From contig JBGAOK010000001.1 of NCBI GenBank assembly GCA_044221805.1, forward strand, positions 77,397 to 141,396: a stretch of 64,000 nucleotides of DNA, written 5' to 3'. The number at the start of each line of letters is the position of its first letter. Positions within the stretch are counted from its first letter, which is position 1. The DNA is from Meridianimarinicoccus sp044221805. GTDB taxonomy: Bacteria; Pseudomonadota; Alphaproteobacteria; Rhodobacterales; Rhodobacteraceae. A program made the translations under genes and the position numbers. The notes beneath the pieces were generated by a model. It was not told where the DNA came from, made no database searches, and saw only the letters and a program-made list of their open reading frames with translations. Below are positions 1-9,324 of the stretch, piece after piece.

Positions 1-981
1 GTTTTCCATCCCGTCGCGGAGGGTGATGCGGGGCGCCTCGTCCCCGGCGATGACCGCGGCGAAGTGGCGGATCTGCTCGCCATAGCAGTCGACCGGCCCG
101 ACCGGGGCGGCCTCGGCCAGCATCCTGTCGGTCCAGTCGGGACAGCCGGGGTGTCGCCACCAGGTCATGTCGGGCATCGAGACCCCGGCGCGACTGCCCG
201 CAAACAGGTGCGAGGGGGCCGCATGGGCCGGGAAGCGCGCCGGGTTCTCGCCTGCGGTGAGATCCCAGGCCCATGGGCCGACGGCGGCGTCCGAGACCGT
301 GACGGTGATCAGCCCGCCCCGCGCCATCTCGAAGATCAGCGCGGCGGTATCCTCGACCGCGAAGCCGCGCCGCGCGTTCGAGGTGACCGCGGAGACCGCG
401 GCGACCGGCCCGAACAGGTGGCGGATCTGGTCGATTTCGTGAATGAGGTTGATCAGCATCGGCCCGCCGTCGCCGGGGCTGCGCCGCCAGTCGGCGCCGA
501 AATAGGCCGCGGGCTTGGCCAGCGTCAGCATCACGGTTCCCGCGACCAGATCGCCGAGGCGCCCGGCCGCGATCGCGGCCTTCAGCGCGCGCATCGCCGG
601 GTGGTGGCGCCGATGGTGGCCGACAAGCCCCGGCACGCCCGCCGCCTCGGAGGCCTCGACCAGGCGGGCGGCCTGCCCGGGGCTTTCGGCGAGCGGCTTC
701 TCGACCAGCACCGGGATGCCGGCTTCGATCGCAGCCAGCGCTTGCGGGACGTGGAGGGCATTCGGCGTCGCGATGACGATGCCGTCGGGGCGGTTGGCAA
801 TCAGCGCCGCCACATCGCGGAACAGCGGGACGCCATGCTGGCGCGCGAGGGCTTCGGCGGCGGGCGCGGGATCCGCGATGGCCGCGATGGCGGTGCGTTC
901 GCAGGCGGCAATGGCGGTCAGGTGGGTCCTGCCGATCTCTCCGGCGCCGAGCACGGCGATCTTTGTGCGAGTCGTGTCCAT
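1..981 (-). CDS. Gfo/Idh/MocA-family NAD(P)-dependent oxidoreductase, 3' end cut by window edge
   Basis: Reading the minus strand from the ATG at 981 gives 327 uninterrupted codons running off the left edge. The N-terminus has a Rossmann dinucleotide site (GAGEIG, residues 12-17). The family hallmark EKP is at 94-96, with K95 the usual catalytic lysine, and a HEID segment at about 181-184 fits the second part of the active site. Members oxidise sugars, inositols, hydroaromatic acids or related alcohols with NAD(P)+. The gene is divergent from the flavoprotein at 1117, and an inverted repeat lies between them, so they are probably co-regulated. Substrate cannot be told from sequence; the neighbourhood suggests catabolism of an alicyclic or sugar-like acid. 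The frame is well supported although very G/C-rich. Confidence 0.88.
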   Translation of the reverse strand, partial: MDTTRTKIAVLGAGEIGRTHLTAIAACERTAIAAIADPAPAAEALARQHGVPLFRDVAALIANRPDGIVIATPNALHVPQALAAIEAGIPVLVEKPLAESPGQAARLVEASEAAGVPGLVGHHRRHHPAMRALKAAIAAGRLGDLVAGTVMLTLAKPAAYFGADWRRSPGDGGPMLINLIHEIDQIRHLFGPVAAVSAVTSNARRGFAVEDTAALIFEMARGGLITVTVSDAAVGPWAWDLTAGENPARFPAHAAPSHLFAGSRAGVSMPDMTWWRHPGCPDWTDRMLAEAAPVGPVDCYGEQIRHFAAVIAGDEAPRITLRDGMEN

Positions 982-1028
982 GGGCGAGGCTTAGCATTGC
1001 CCCGCAAAAAATGGAATAACTTTTTAAA

Positions 1029-1045
1029 CTGGAAATTGGTTCCAG
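1029..1045. promoter_or_regulatory. Inverted repeat, candidate operator between divergent genes
   Basis: CTGGAA-attgg-TTCCAG is a perfect 6-bp inverted repeat with a 5-bp spacer, in the only A/T-rich stretch of the 135-bp gap between the minus-strand gene starting at 981 and the plus-strand gene starting at 1117. Repeats of this TGGAA/TTCCA shape are common operators of IclR- and GntR-type regulators. No such regulator is encoded in this window, so the binding protein is unknown. Confidence 0.45.
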
Positions 1046-1116
1046 AATCATGCTACCAGCATCCAGCCGATGGACTCCCGAGGGGGGGCGGCCACGGGCA
1101 TCACGGGGGGAGAGGC

Positions 1117-2859
1117 ATGGCGGCGAGACCGACTGATTTCACGGCGCTGGCGGCGGACGGGGCCTATGACGTGATCGTCCTGGGGACGGGCGCGGCCGGC
1201 TTTTCCGCCGCCGTCACGGCAGCGCTTCTGAAGCAGAAGGTGCTGCTGGTCGAACGCACCGACTATGTCGGGGGCACCTCGGCCCTTTCGGCCGCCACGA
1301 CCTGGATCCCGAACACGCGCCACTTGGCCGAGGTGGACGCCGAGGACAGCCCCGAAAAGGTGATGGGCTTCCTTGACCGGGCGGTGGGGAACTGTGCGCC
1401 CCGGGCAATGCGCGCGGCCTTTATCGAGCGCGGCCCGGCCATGCTGCACCGGCTGGAAGACGCAACCGAGATGACCTTTGCCGCGCGCCCGGCGCATCCG
1501 GACTACCTGTACGAGCTGGACGGCGCCACGATCCGCGGCCGGGCGCTGGAACCGCTGCCCTTCGACGGCCGCCTGCTGGGCGGCGACCTGAAGCTGGTGC
1601 GTCCGCCGATCCCGGAATTCACCATCCTTGGCGGGATGATGATCGACCGGGACGACATTCCGCATCTGCTGAACATGACCCGGTCGGTGCGGTCCTTCCG
1701 CCATGCCGCAGGGCGGATCGGCGCCTATCTGGTGCAAAAGCTTCGCCATGGCCGCGGCACGCGGCTGGTCATGGGCAATGCGCTGATCGGGCGCTTCCTG
1801 CTGTCGGCTCGGACCCTGGGGGTCGAGCTGCTGACCGAAACCGAGACCACGGCGATGGTGCCGCTGGGCGGGCCGCTCTGGCAGTTGACCCTGAAGCGCG
1901 GCGCCGAGACCCGGACCGTCACCGCACGGCGCGGTGTGATCCTGGCCAGCGGCGGCTTCGCCCGCCATCCGCGGCGCCGGGCCGAGATGCTGCCGCATCT
2001 CTTGCCCGAGGCGAGCCCGGCCGCGCCGGGGCATACTGGTGCGCTGCATGACCTGGTGGCGCCTTACGGCGCCCATTACGCGGACGGCGCGGCGCAGCCG
2101 TGCTACTGGGCGCCGGTGTCGATCCGGAAGCGGAAGGATGGCAGCACGGCGGCCTTCCCGCATTTCGTGCTGGACCGCAGCAAGCCCGGCACGATCTGCG
2201 TCGGCCGGGACGGCAGGCGCTTCGTCAACGAAAGCCGGTCCTACCATGAATTCGTCGCCGCCATGTATGCGGCCAACCGGGACGGATCGCACATCCCGAC
2301 CTTCCTGATCGCCGACGCGCCGGCGATCGCGACATACGGGCTGGGCATGGTGCGGCCGGGCGGCGCGAAGCTGGCGCCCTTCCTTGGCGACGGCTATCTC
2401 GTGGCGGCGCCGACGCTGGCCGCGCTGGCCGGCAAGCTGGGCATCGACGCGGCCGCGCTTCAGGCGACGGTGGCGCGGTTCAACGACTTCGCGGCGACGG
2501 GTGTGGACGCGGATTTCGGCCGCGGCAGCACAGTCTATGAACGCCACAACGGCGATGCGGGTCATGGCCCCAATCCGACGCTGGGCGCCGTGGCCACCGG
2601 CCCGTTCTACGCAGTCCGGCTGCTGCCGGGCGACATCGGCGCCGCGACCGGCCTTGTGACCGACGACCATGCCCGGCTGCTGCGCGGCGACGGCAGCGCG
2701 ATCGAGGGACTCTATGCCGCCGGGGCCGACATGAACTCGATCATGGGCGGGGTCTATCCGGGGCCCGGCATCACCATCGGCCCGGGCATCGTGTTCGGTG
2801 CCATCGCCGCCGAGACCGCGGCATCGACCAGGTCCGCGCTGCGGGAGGCCGCGGCTTGA
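1117..2859 (+). CDS. FAD-dependent oxidoreductase (FAD_binding_2; 3-ketosteroid dehydrogenase/fumarate reductase flavoprotein-like)
   Basis: 580-aa flavoprotein. The FAD site GTGAAG is at residues 23-28, followed by the acidic E46 that binds the ribose and a GGTSALSAATTWIP segment (52-65) typical of 3-ketosteroid-delta1-dehydrogenase and flavocytochrome-c-like enzymes. The C-terminal FAD cap contains GLYAAGADMNSIMGG. The family dehydrogenates or reduces a C-C bond next to a carbonyl or carboxylate. The start was set at ATG 1117 because a purine-rich AGAGG sequence lies just upstream and the GxGxxG fold begins about 20 residues in; the open frame extends further upstream without family sequence. 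It overlaps the next gene by 4 bp. A paralogue lies at 10162-11862. The likely role is desaturation of a ring or acid substrate in a catabolic pathway. Confidence 0.88.
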   Translation: MAARPTDFTALAADGAYDVIVLGTGAAGFSAAVTAALLKQKVLLVERTDYVGGTSALSAATTWIPNTRHLAEVDAEDSPEKVMGFLDRAVGNCAPRAMRAAFIERGPAMLHRLEDATEMTFAARPAHPDYLYELDGATIRGRALEPLPFDGRLLGGDLKLVRPPIPEFTILGGMMIDRDDIPHLLNMTRSVRSFRHAAGRIGAYLVQKLRHGRGTRLVMGNALIGRFLLSARTLGVELLTETETTAMVPLGGPLWQLTLKRGAETRTVTARRGVILASGGFARHPRRRAEMLPHLLPEASPAAPGHTGALHDLVAPYGAHYADGAAQPCYWAPVSIRKRKDGSTAAFPHFVLDRSKPGTICVGRDGRRFVNESRSYHEFVAAMYAANRDGSHIPTFLIADAPAIATYGLGMVRPGGAKLAPFLGDGYLVAAPTLAALAGKLGIDAAALQATVARFNDFAATGVDADFGRGSTVYERHNGDAGHGPNPTLGAVATGPFYAVRLLPGDIGAATGLVTDDHARLLRGDGSAIEGLYAAGADMNSIMGGVYPGPGITIGPGIVFGAIAAETAASTRSALREAAA

Positions 2860-3812
2860 GCCGGGTCCTGGTCACCGGCGGCACTGGTTTCATCGGCAGC
2901 TGGACCGCCGCCGCGCTGGTCGCGGCGGGGGCCGCGGTGCGGATCCTCGACCGCGCGCCACGGCCAGAGATGCTGGACTTCGTGGCCCCGGGCCTGGCCG
3001 GGCGGATCGAGATCGTTGCGGGCGACCTGACCCGGGCGGACGTGGCGGAGCGGGCCACCGCGGGCTGCGATGCGGTCGTGCATCTGGTCGGTCTGATGAC
3101 ACTGGACTGTGCCGCCGATCCGCTGCGCGCGATCGAGGTGAACCTCGCCGCCAGCCAGCGGCTGATGCAGGCAGTCATCGGCGCCGGGGTCCGGCATTTC
3201 GCCTATGCCAGCACCGGCGGCGTCTACGGCCCCGGCGACAGCCGCCATCCCCGGCCGATGACCGTGTATGGCACGCTGAAGCTGGCGCTGGAGGGACTGG
3301 CCCGGGTCGCCCATGCCGATCACGGCCTCTGCTCGACCGGGCTGCGCCCCGCCATCGTCTACGGCCCGGGCGAGAGTTCGGGGATCGCCGCGGGGCCGAG
3401 CATCGCGCTGCGGGCCGCAGCCGAAGGCCGGCCGGCGACGATCCGGTTTTCGGGGAATGTGGGATTCGTCCATGTCTCGGACGTGGCGCGGGCCTTCGCC
3501 GCGGCGGTGACCGGGGCCGCATCCGGGGCGTCATCCGGGGCTGCGGTCTTCGACATGGGCGGCGTCGGCGCCGCGGTAGCCGCGTTCGTGGCCGAGTTGC
3601 AGCGGCAGGTTCCGGGCGCCGAGATCAGCGTCGAAGGCCCGCCGCTGCGGCTGCCAGAATCCTTGCAGGGCGGCGATTCGGCCGATTGGATGGCGGCACT
3701 GCCGGTGACCGGGATGGCGGACGGGATCGCCGCGACGCTGGCGCATTGGCGGCTTCGCTCCGGCGCGGCAGCCACCGCCCCGGGCGCGGCACCTCTGGAC
3801 GTTCCGGCATGA
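2856..3812 (+). CDS. NAD-dependent epimerase/dehydratase (extended SDR)
   Basis: 318-aa extended short-chain dehydrogenase. It has the nucleotide motif GGTGFIG (residues 8-14) and the catalytic YxxxK pair (Y138, K142) in VYGTLK. The start is a TTG that overlaps the TGA of the preceding flavoprotein (TTGA), so translation is probably coupled. Extended SDRs act on sugar nucleotides or other hydroxylated substrates (epimerase, dehydratase, reductase). Here, between a flavoprotein and an AroE-like enzyme, a role in oxidising or dehydrating a ring hydroxyl seems more likely than nucleotide-sugar synthesis, but this is inference. Confidence 0.85.
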   Translation: MSRVLVTGGTGFIGSWTAAALVAAGAAVRILDRAPRPEMLDFVAPGLAGRIEIVAGDLTRADVAERATAGCDAVVHLVGLMTLDCAADPLRAIEVNLAASQRLMQAVIGAGVRHFAYASTGGVYGPGDSRHPRPMTVYGTLKLALEGLARVAHADHGLCSTGLRPAIVYGPGESSGIAAGPSIALRAAAEGRPATIRFSGNVGFVHVSDVARAFAAAVTGAASGASSGAAVFDMGGVGAAVAAFVAELQRQVPGAEISVEGPPLRLPESLQGGDSADWMAALPVTGMADGIAATLAHWRLRSGAAATAPGAAPLDVPA

Positions 3813-3972
3813 CCCGCAAGAGAGCACCGGGTTGCCGGCCAGCGGAATTGTCCAAGTCAAGGGCATGGTCGTCCATTCAGTCGACCGCCGTTCCGGGCAC
3901 AATCTTGCGACAACTGGAGGAGCGGCCCCGGCATTCGCGAGACACGCGAAGCGGCGGCCGGGGAGGCATCAG

Positions 3973-4776
3973 ATGATCAATGTCGACGGCGCGACGCGCC
4001 TGTTCGTCATCGTGGGCGATCCGATCGCCCAGGTGAAATCGCCCGGGATGCTGAGTGCCATGTTCGCCTCGCGCGGGCAGAACGCGCTGCTGGTGCCGAT
4101 CCATGTCGCATCCGCGGATCTGCTGCGGTTCATCGACGGCATCCGGTGGGTGCAGAACATCGACGGCATCGTCGTGACGGTGCCGCACAAGCCGGCGGCG
4201 CTGGATCTCTGCGAGACGGTCAGCGACCGCGCCCGCTTCGCCCGTTCGGTCAATGTGATGCGGCGGCTCCCCTCGGGAGGGTTCGCCGGGGACAACACCG
4301 ACGGGCTGGGTTACCTGGGCGGCATCGCCGCGCGGGGCTTCGATGTCGCCGGCAAGCGCGCCCTGCTGGTGGGCGTCGGCGGGGCAGGGGCGGCCATCGC
4401 CTATGAGATCGCCGCCCGGGGTGCCGCCCTTCTGGCCGTCCACGACGTCGATCTGGCACGGCGCGATGCGGTGATCGCCCGGCTGGACGCGGCCTTCCCC
4501 GGCCGGGTCACCGCCGGCAGCGCCGACCCCACCGGGTTCGATCTGGTGGCGAACGCGACGCCGATGGGGATGCGCCCCGACCATCCGCATCCGGTCGATT
4601 TGTCCCGGCTGACACCGGCGCAGTTCGTCGCCGATGCCATCACACAGCCCGAAGTGACACCTCTGCTGGGCCATGCGCGGTCGATCGGCTGCGCCACCAT
4701 GCCCGGGCTCGGGATGCTCGACGCCCAGGCCGACATCATCGCCGGCTTCCTGACGGGACAGGACGTGCCGGCCTGA
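3973..4776 (+). CDS. Shikimate/quinate dehydrogenase family protein (AroE-like)
   Basis: 267-aa protein with the AroE fold. The catalytic lysine is in VPHKP (K73), the catalytic aspartate in DNTDG (D110), and the NADP-site glycine motif GVGGAG is at 134-139. A strong GGGAGG sequence about 12 bp upstream fixes ATG 3973. The substrate-binding loop reads KSPGML rather than the SxSPxxHN of biosynthetic AroE, and the gene sits among catabolic and transport genes. It is therefore more likely a catabolic quinate/shikimate-type or alternative-substrate dehydrogenase than the housekeeping enzyme. It precedes the liv-type transporter by about 30 bp and likely belongs to the same transcript. Confidence 0.85.
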   Translation: MINVDGATRLFVIVGDPIAQVKSPGMLSAMFASRGQNALLVPIHVASADLLRFIDGIRWVQNIDGIVVTVPHKPAALDLCETVSDRARFARSVNVMRRLPSGGFAGDNTDGLGYLGGIAARGFDVAGKRALLVGVGGAGAAIAYEIAARGAALLAVHDVDLARRDAVIARLDAAFPGRVTAGSADPTGFDLVANATPMGMRPDHPHPVDLSRLTPAQFVADAITQPEVTPLLGHARSIGCATMPGLGMLDAQADIIAGFLTGQDVPA

Positions 4777-4808
4777 AACAAACCATCATTTCCATGGGAG
4801 GAAAGCGG

Positions 4809-5881
4809 ATGACACGAAGAATTCTGGCCGGCAGCGTGGCGGCGCTGGCATTGAGCACCGCCGCGGGCTGGGCGGCCGACCCGGTGAAGATTGCCAACAT
4901 TGCCGAGCTTTCGGGTGCCGGCGCCGCGGCAGGGTCGGTCTGGGCCGACGGGGTCCACCTTGCGGTGGACGAGATCAACGCTGCGGGCGGGATCCTCGGC
5001 CAGCCGATCGAACTGGTCGAGTACGACAGCCAGACCGACCCGCAGAACAGCCGCGCACTGGTCCAGCGCGCCATCGACGACGACGCCTATGTGCTTCTGG
5101 GCACCGTCTATTCGTCTTCGACCATCGTGAACATGCTGGTCGCGATGCAGAACGGCGTGCCGCAGCTGACTGGATCCGAGGCGCCGGCGATCACCGCGAA
5201 GGGCAACCCCTACATCTTCCGCACCGCCTTCGGCTCGCAGAAGGGGATGCCGAAGATCGGCCAGTACCTGAAGGACCAGCTTGGCGCCCAGAAGGTGGCG
5301 ATCGCCTGGGCCAACACCGAATACGGCAAGGGCGGACACGACGCCTTCGTCGCGGTGATGTCCGATCTCGGGCTTGACGTCGTGGCCGACGTGCCCAGCG
5401 AACAGGGTCAGGCCGATTTCTCGGCCGATGTGCTGAAGGTCAAGGGCAGCGGCGCCCAGGCCCTGTTCGTGTTCATGACCGAAGAGGAAAGCGCGCGCTT
5501 CCTGATCGAGGCCGCGAAGCAGGGGCTCGACATGCCGATCGTGGGCGACACCGTGCTGGCCAGTCAGAAGGTCATCGACCTGGCCGGGGCCGCGTCGAAC
5601 GGGGTGCAGGGCCATGTCGGTCTAACCGCCGACGCGCCGATCCCGCAGATCCAGGCGATGGACAAGGCCTTCACCGACCGCTTCGGCTATCGCCCGGACC
5701 ACAATGCCATGAAGGGCTATATCGCCACCTATACGGTCAAGTACGTGACCGACCAGATCGGCGAACTGGACCGCGAGGCCACATCTGCTGGGACGACACC
5801 GGCGAGGTTTCGCGCGAGAGCTTCATCGTCGCGGTCGAGGACGGCAAGCAGACCATCGCTGCCACCCTGCCGCCGAACTGA
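4809..5881 (+). pseudogene. Branched-chain-amino-acid-type ABC substrate-binding protein, C-terminus broken by deletion and frameshift
   Basis: The frame from ATG 4809 encodes a Sec signal peptide (MTRRILAGSVAALALSTAAG) and a LivK/Peripla_BP_6 protein up to about 5780 (...QIGELDREA). There the family C-terminus disappears. It resumes in another frame at 5783 with ICWDDTGEVSRESF and ends at TGA 5879-5881 with TLPPN. Compared with normal relatives, roughly 25-30 residues are missing across the junction. Read without correction the frame runs on to 6113 through non-family sequence. The gene heads an intact livHMGF set, so the importer would need another binding protein unless the break is a sequencing or assembly error. 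Confidence 0.8.
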
Positions 5882-5950
5882 GCGGCGGCGCCGGCGGGTC
5901 GGTTTCCGCCCGCCGGTCATTCCTTTTCACGCGACAGGGGGGGAACCGGC

Positions 5951-6829
5951 ATGGCCGAGTTTCTGCAGATTCTCGTGTCCGGACTGTCGTCCGGATCGAT
6001 CTACGCGCTGGCGGCCGTCGGCTTCACGCTGCTCTGGCAGGCCTCCCAGACGATCAACTTCGCCCAGGGCGAGTTCGTCATGCTGCCGGCGTTCTTCGTC
6101 CTGGCCGGGATGACCGTCTTCCACCTGCCGCTCTGGGCCGCCTGCCTGACCGCCTTCGTGCTGTCGCTGCTGGTCCTTGGCGCGCTGTTCAAGAAGCTGA
6201 TCGTCGCGCCGATGCTGCCCCATGGCACGCTGCCGCTGGTGATCGCGACGATCGCGCTTGGCCTGCTGATGAAGGAGAGCGTGAAGGAATTCTACTCGGC
6301 CCAGGGCCAGCCCTTCCCCTCGCTGTTTCCGTCGCAGGTGTTCAACGTCCTTGGCGTTTCCGTCTCCGTCCAGGACATCGGCAACCTGACCGTCTCCTTC
6401 GCGGCGATCATCGCGCTGCAACTGTTCCTGCAGCGCACCCGCACCGGACGCTGCATGCAGGCGACGGCACAGAACCCGGCCGTGGCCGAGATCCTTGGCG
6501 TGAATGTCAAGCGGATGGTGATGTACACCTTCCTGATCAATGCCGGCTTGGCCGCGATCGCGTCGATCCTGATCTCGCCGGTCTATCTCGCCAAGTTCTC
6601 GAACGGCGAGACGCTGGGAATGATCGCCTTCATCGCCGCCATCGTCGGCGGTTTCAACCAGATCCGCGGCGCACTGGTGGGCGGCCTGCTGATCGGGGTG
6701 ATCGACAACCTCGCCGCGGTCTATGTCTCGGCCGAGTACCGCGCGGCAGTGCCGCTGCTGCTTCTCATCCTCATCATCATGGTCCGCCCGCAGGGCATCG
6801 TGGGCACCGCGGAAGGAAGGGCCGTATGA
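5951..6829 (+). CDS. Branched-chain amino-acid-type ABC transporter permease (LivH family)
   Basis: 292-aa inner-membrane permease with about eight hydrophobic segments. The N-terminal SGLSSGSIYALAAVGFTLLW and the QTINFAQGEF region are hallmarks of LivH. A GAIVGGF-like loop (AAIVGGFNQIRGALVGG, about residues 234-250) fits the cytoplasmic coupling helix. It forms a heterodimeric channel with the LivM protein encoded immediately downstream (4-bp ATGA overlap). In this context the cargo is probably a carboxylate or aromatic/hydroaromatic acid rather than leucine, since many HAAT importers beside catabolic genes carry such acids. Confidence 0.93.
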   Translation: MAEFLQILVSGLSSGSIYALAAVGFTLLWQASQTINFAQGEFVMLPAFFVLAGMTVFHLPLWAACLTAFVLSLLVLGALFKKLIVAPMLPHGTLPLVIATIALGLLMKESVKEFYSAQGQPFPSLFPSQVFNVLGVSVSVQDIGNLTVSFAAIIALQLFLQRTRTGRCMQATAQNPAVAEILGVNVKRMVMYTFLINAGLAAIASILISPVYLAKFSNGETLGMIAFIAAIVGGFNQIRGALVGGLLIGVIDNLAAVYVSAEYRAAVPLLLLILIIMVRPQGIVGTAEGRAV

Positions 6830-7800
6830 AACCGGTACAGATCGTCATCGCCATCGGCCTCTTGGCGCTGCTGGTCATCGCGCCCCTGGGGCAGAAGACC
6901 TTCATCGTCTACACCCTGTGCTCGTGGCTGATCTTCTCGATCGCCGCGATGGGGCTGAACCTGACGCTGGGCTATGCCGGGCAGGTCAGCCTGGCCCAGG
7001 CCGCCTTCATGGGGATCGGCGCCTATATCACCGCCCTGATGACGATGGCGGGCATTCCCTGGCTGATCGCGACGCCGGTCGCGATCCTCGCCTGCTTCCT
7101 TGTCGGGCTCGGCCTCGGCTATCCGGCGCTGCGGGTGCAGCACCATTTCCTTGCCTTCGTGACGCTGGCCTTCAACACGCTGGTGTTCCTGGTGCTTCGG
7201 AACGAGGAATGGCTGACCGGCGGATCCTTCGGCCTTGTCAACATCCCGCGGCCGGATTTCCTGCTGGTCTCGACCGAGAAGCAGCTGCCGTTCTACTACT
7301 TCACCCTGACCTGCTTCGTGCTGTCGGCGGGGTTCATGTGGTGGATCGTGCGGTCGCCCTGGGGCCGCGCGTTCAAGGCGCTGCGCGAGAACCCGGTCCG
7401 GGCGAATTCGCTTGGCCTCGACACACGGCGGATGACGCTTCTGGCCTTCGCCATCGGTTCGGCCTTTGGCGGCCTGGCCGGCGCCCTGCAGGCGCCGCTG
7501 GTGCAGTTCATCGAGCCGGGATCCTTCGCGCTGATCCATTCGCTGAAGCTTCTTCTGATGGTCGTGGTCGGTGGCTCGGGCTTCTTCTTCGGGCCGATGC
7601 TGGGCGCCGCGGTGGTCGTGCTGCTGCCCGAACTGCTGCGCTTCACCGAAGGCTATTACCTCATCATCTACGCCATCCTTGTCATCGTGCTGATGGTGTT
7701 CTCGCCCACCGGCCTGATCGGACTGGGCGGCAGGATCCTCGACCGGTTCCGGCCGCAGCACGTCGCCCGGGCCGACCTCAAGGCAGGAGCACAACTGTGA
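6826..7800 (+). CDS. Branched-chain amino-acid-type ABC transporter permease (LivM family)
   Basis: 324-aa second permease of the HAAT importer. The LivM signature AAMGLNLTLGYAGQVSLAQA (residues 43-62) is clear. The coupling region VVVGGSGFFFGPMLGA is at about 246-261. The start ATG overlaps the livH stop and the stop overlaps the GTG of the following ATPase, so the four transporter genes 5951-9283 are translationally coupled. The protein is full length for the family. Confidence 0.94.
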   Translation: MKPVQIVIAIGLLALLVIAPLGQKTFIVYTLCSWLIFSIAAMGLNLTLGYAGQVSLAQAAFMGIGAYITALMTMAGIPWLIATPVAILACFLVGLGLGYPALRVQHHFLAFVTLAFNTLVFLVLRNEEWLTGGSFGLVNIPRPDFLLVSTEKQLPFYYFTLTCFVLSAGFMWWIVRSPWGRAFKALRENPVRANSLGLDTRRMTLLAFAIGSAFGGLAGALQAPLVQFIEPGSFALIHSLKLLLMVVVGGSGFFFGPMLGAAVVVLLPELLRFTEGYYLIIYAILVIVLMVFSPTGLIGLGGRILDRFRPQHVARADLKAGAQL

Positions 7801-8555
7801 ACGCCACCGACCCCGTGCTCAGCGTGCGGAACATCTCGAAGTCCTTCGGTGCCATCAAGGCGGTGCAGGATGTCAGCTTCGAGGTCCGCAAGGGCGAGAT
7901 CCTCGGCCTGATCGGGCCGAACGGATCGGGCAAGTCGACCCTGTTCAACTGCATCCTCGGCCAGCTCGCCCCCGACAGCGGCGAGGTGCGGGTGAACGGG
8001 GCCGCGGTCTCGGGCACGTCGGCGCACGCGCTGAACCGGCTGGGCGTGGGGCGGACCTTCCAGCAACTGTCGGTCTTCCCGAACATGTCGGTGATCGAGA
8101 ACATCATCATGGCCGGGCAGGAGCACGAGGGTACCATGCTGAGCCGGCTGTTCGGTCCCCCGGACGCCGGGCTGAGCGAGGCGGCCGAGACGCTGATCGC
8201 CTTCTTCCGCCTCGGACACCTGCGCGACAGCCGCGCCGGGTCGCTGTCCTATGGCCAGCAGAAGCTTCTGGACGCGGCGATGGCCTTCATGGCGGGTCCG
8301 GGGCTTGTCCTGCTGGACGAGCCGGCCGGTGGCGTCAACCTGACCATGCTGGAATACCTCAAGGACCGGCTGGTCACCTATAACCGCGACCACGGCAGCA
8401 CCTTCGTGGTGATCGAGCACAACATGGAATTCGTCATGTCGCTGTGTTCGCGGATCATCGTGCTGGCGAACGGCAAGATCATTGCCGAAGGCCCGCCCGA
8501 GGCGATCCGGGCCAACGAGGACGTCATCGAAGCCTATCTGGGAGGCGGCCAATGA
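7797..8555 (+). CDS. ABC transporter ATP-binding protein (LivG family)
   Basis: 252-aa ATPase starting at GTG 7797, which overlaps the livM TGA. Walker A is GPNGSGKST (40-48). The signature is LSYGQQK, a Y variant of LSGGQ that is common in LivG. Walker B is LVLLDEPAGG, and the switch histidine is in VIEHNMEF. The LivG-specific insertion after Walker A is present. It works as a heterodimer with the LivF protein encoded next to power the importer. Confidence 0.94.
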   Translation: MNATDPVLSVRNISKSFGAIKAVQDVSFEVRKGEILGLIGPNGSGKSTLFNCILGQLAPDSGEVRVNGAAVSGTSAHALNRLGVGRTFQQLSVFPNMSVIENIIMAGQEHEGTMLSRLFGPPDAGLSEAAETLIAFFRLGHLRDSRAGSLSYGQQKLLDAAMAFMAGPGLVLLDEPAGGVNLTMLEYLKDRLVTYNRDHGSTFVVIEHNMEFVMSLCSRIIVLANGKIIAEGPPEAIRANEDVIEAYLGGGQ

Positions 8556-9283
8556 TCCTGTCCCTGCACGACATCCATGGTGGCTATGGCAAGATCACCA
8601 TCCTGAACGGCACCAGCTTCGACATTCCCCGCGCCAGCATCACCACGGTGATCGGCCCGAACGGGGCGGGGAAATCGACCGTGTTCAAGGCGATCTTCGG
8701 GTTGCTGCACATCCATCGCGGCCGGATCCTGTTCGACGGCGAGGACGTGACCGGCTCGTCGCCGGCGCAGATGATCCATCATGGCGTGACCTATGTGCCC
8801 CAGGGCCGCAACGTCATCCCGCAACTGTCGGTCTGGCACAATCTGGAGATGGGCGGCATCACCTCGTCCGATCAGGCCAGCGTGCGGCGGCGGATGGAGA
8901 TGGTGATGGACCAGTTCCCGATGCTGCGGCAGTTCCGCGACCGCAAGGCGATCGAGCTGTCCGGCGGCCAGCAGAAGCAGCTGGAGATCGCCCGGGCCCT
9001 GCTGCTGGACCCGAAGCTGATCCTGATCGACGAGCCGTCGATCGGGCTGTCGCCGAACCTGGTGCAGGACGTCTTCGCCATCCTGCGGCGGCTCCGCGAC
9101 GAGGGCGTTACCATCCTCATGGTCGAGCAGAACGCCAAGGCCGCGCTGGCGATGTCGGATTACGGGCTGGTGCTGGAACTGGGGCAGACCCGGATGCAGG
9201 ACCGGGCCGCGACCCTGCTGCGCGACCCGCGGGTGGGGCAGCTGTTCCTGGGCGGCCATATGGAAACGGCCGGCGCGGTGTGA
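8552..9283 (+). CDS. ABC transporter ATP-binding protein (LivF family)
   Basis: 243-aa ATPase from ATG 8552, overlapping the livG stop by 4 bp (ATGA). Walker A is GPNGAGKST (35-43), the signature LSGGQQKQLEIARALL, and Walker B LILIDEPSIGL, followed by VEQNAKAAL, a standard LivF motif. It is the last gene of the plus-strand transporter unit. A GC-rich palindrome that can act as a terminator follows 40 bp downstream, before convergent minus-strand genes. Confidence 0.94.
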   Translation: MILSLHDIHGGYGKITILNGTSFDIPRASITTVIGPNGAGKSTVFKAIFGLLHIHRGRILFDGEDVTGSSPAQMIHHGVTYVPQGRNVIPQLSVWHNLEMGGITSSDQASVRRRMEMVMDQFPMLRQFRDRKAIELSGGQQKQLEIARALLLDPKLILIDEPSIGLSPNLVQDVFAILRRLRDEGVTILMVEQNAKAALAMSDYGLVLELGQTRMQDRAATLLRDPRVGQLFLGGHMETAGAV

Positions 9284-9324
9284 GCGCCCGGACCGGCTGC
9301 ACGACGCCGGAGCGGAACGCAGGA

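Noticed and set aside
64..1116. Open frame continuing upstream of the flavoprotein at 1117
   Set aside because: It lies antisense to the well-supported Gfo/Idh/MocA gene, and the first family residues begin just after ATG 1117 with a ribosome-binding sequence.
5760..5800. Programmed ribosomal frameshifting in the binding-protein gene
   Set aside because: There is no slippery heptamer, and about 25-30 residues of family sequence are missing, which a frameshift alone cannot supply.
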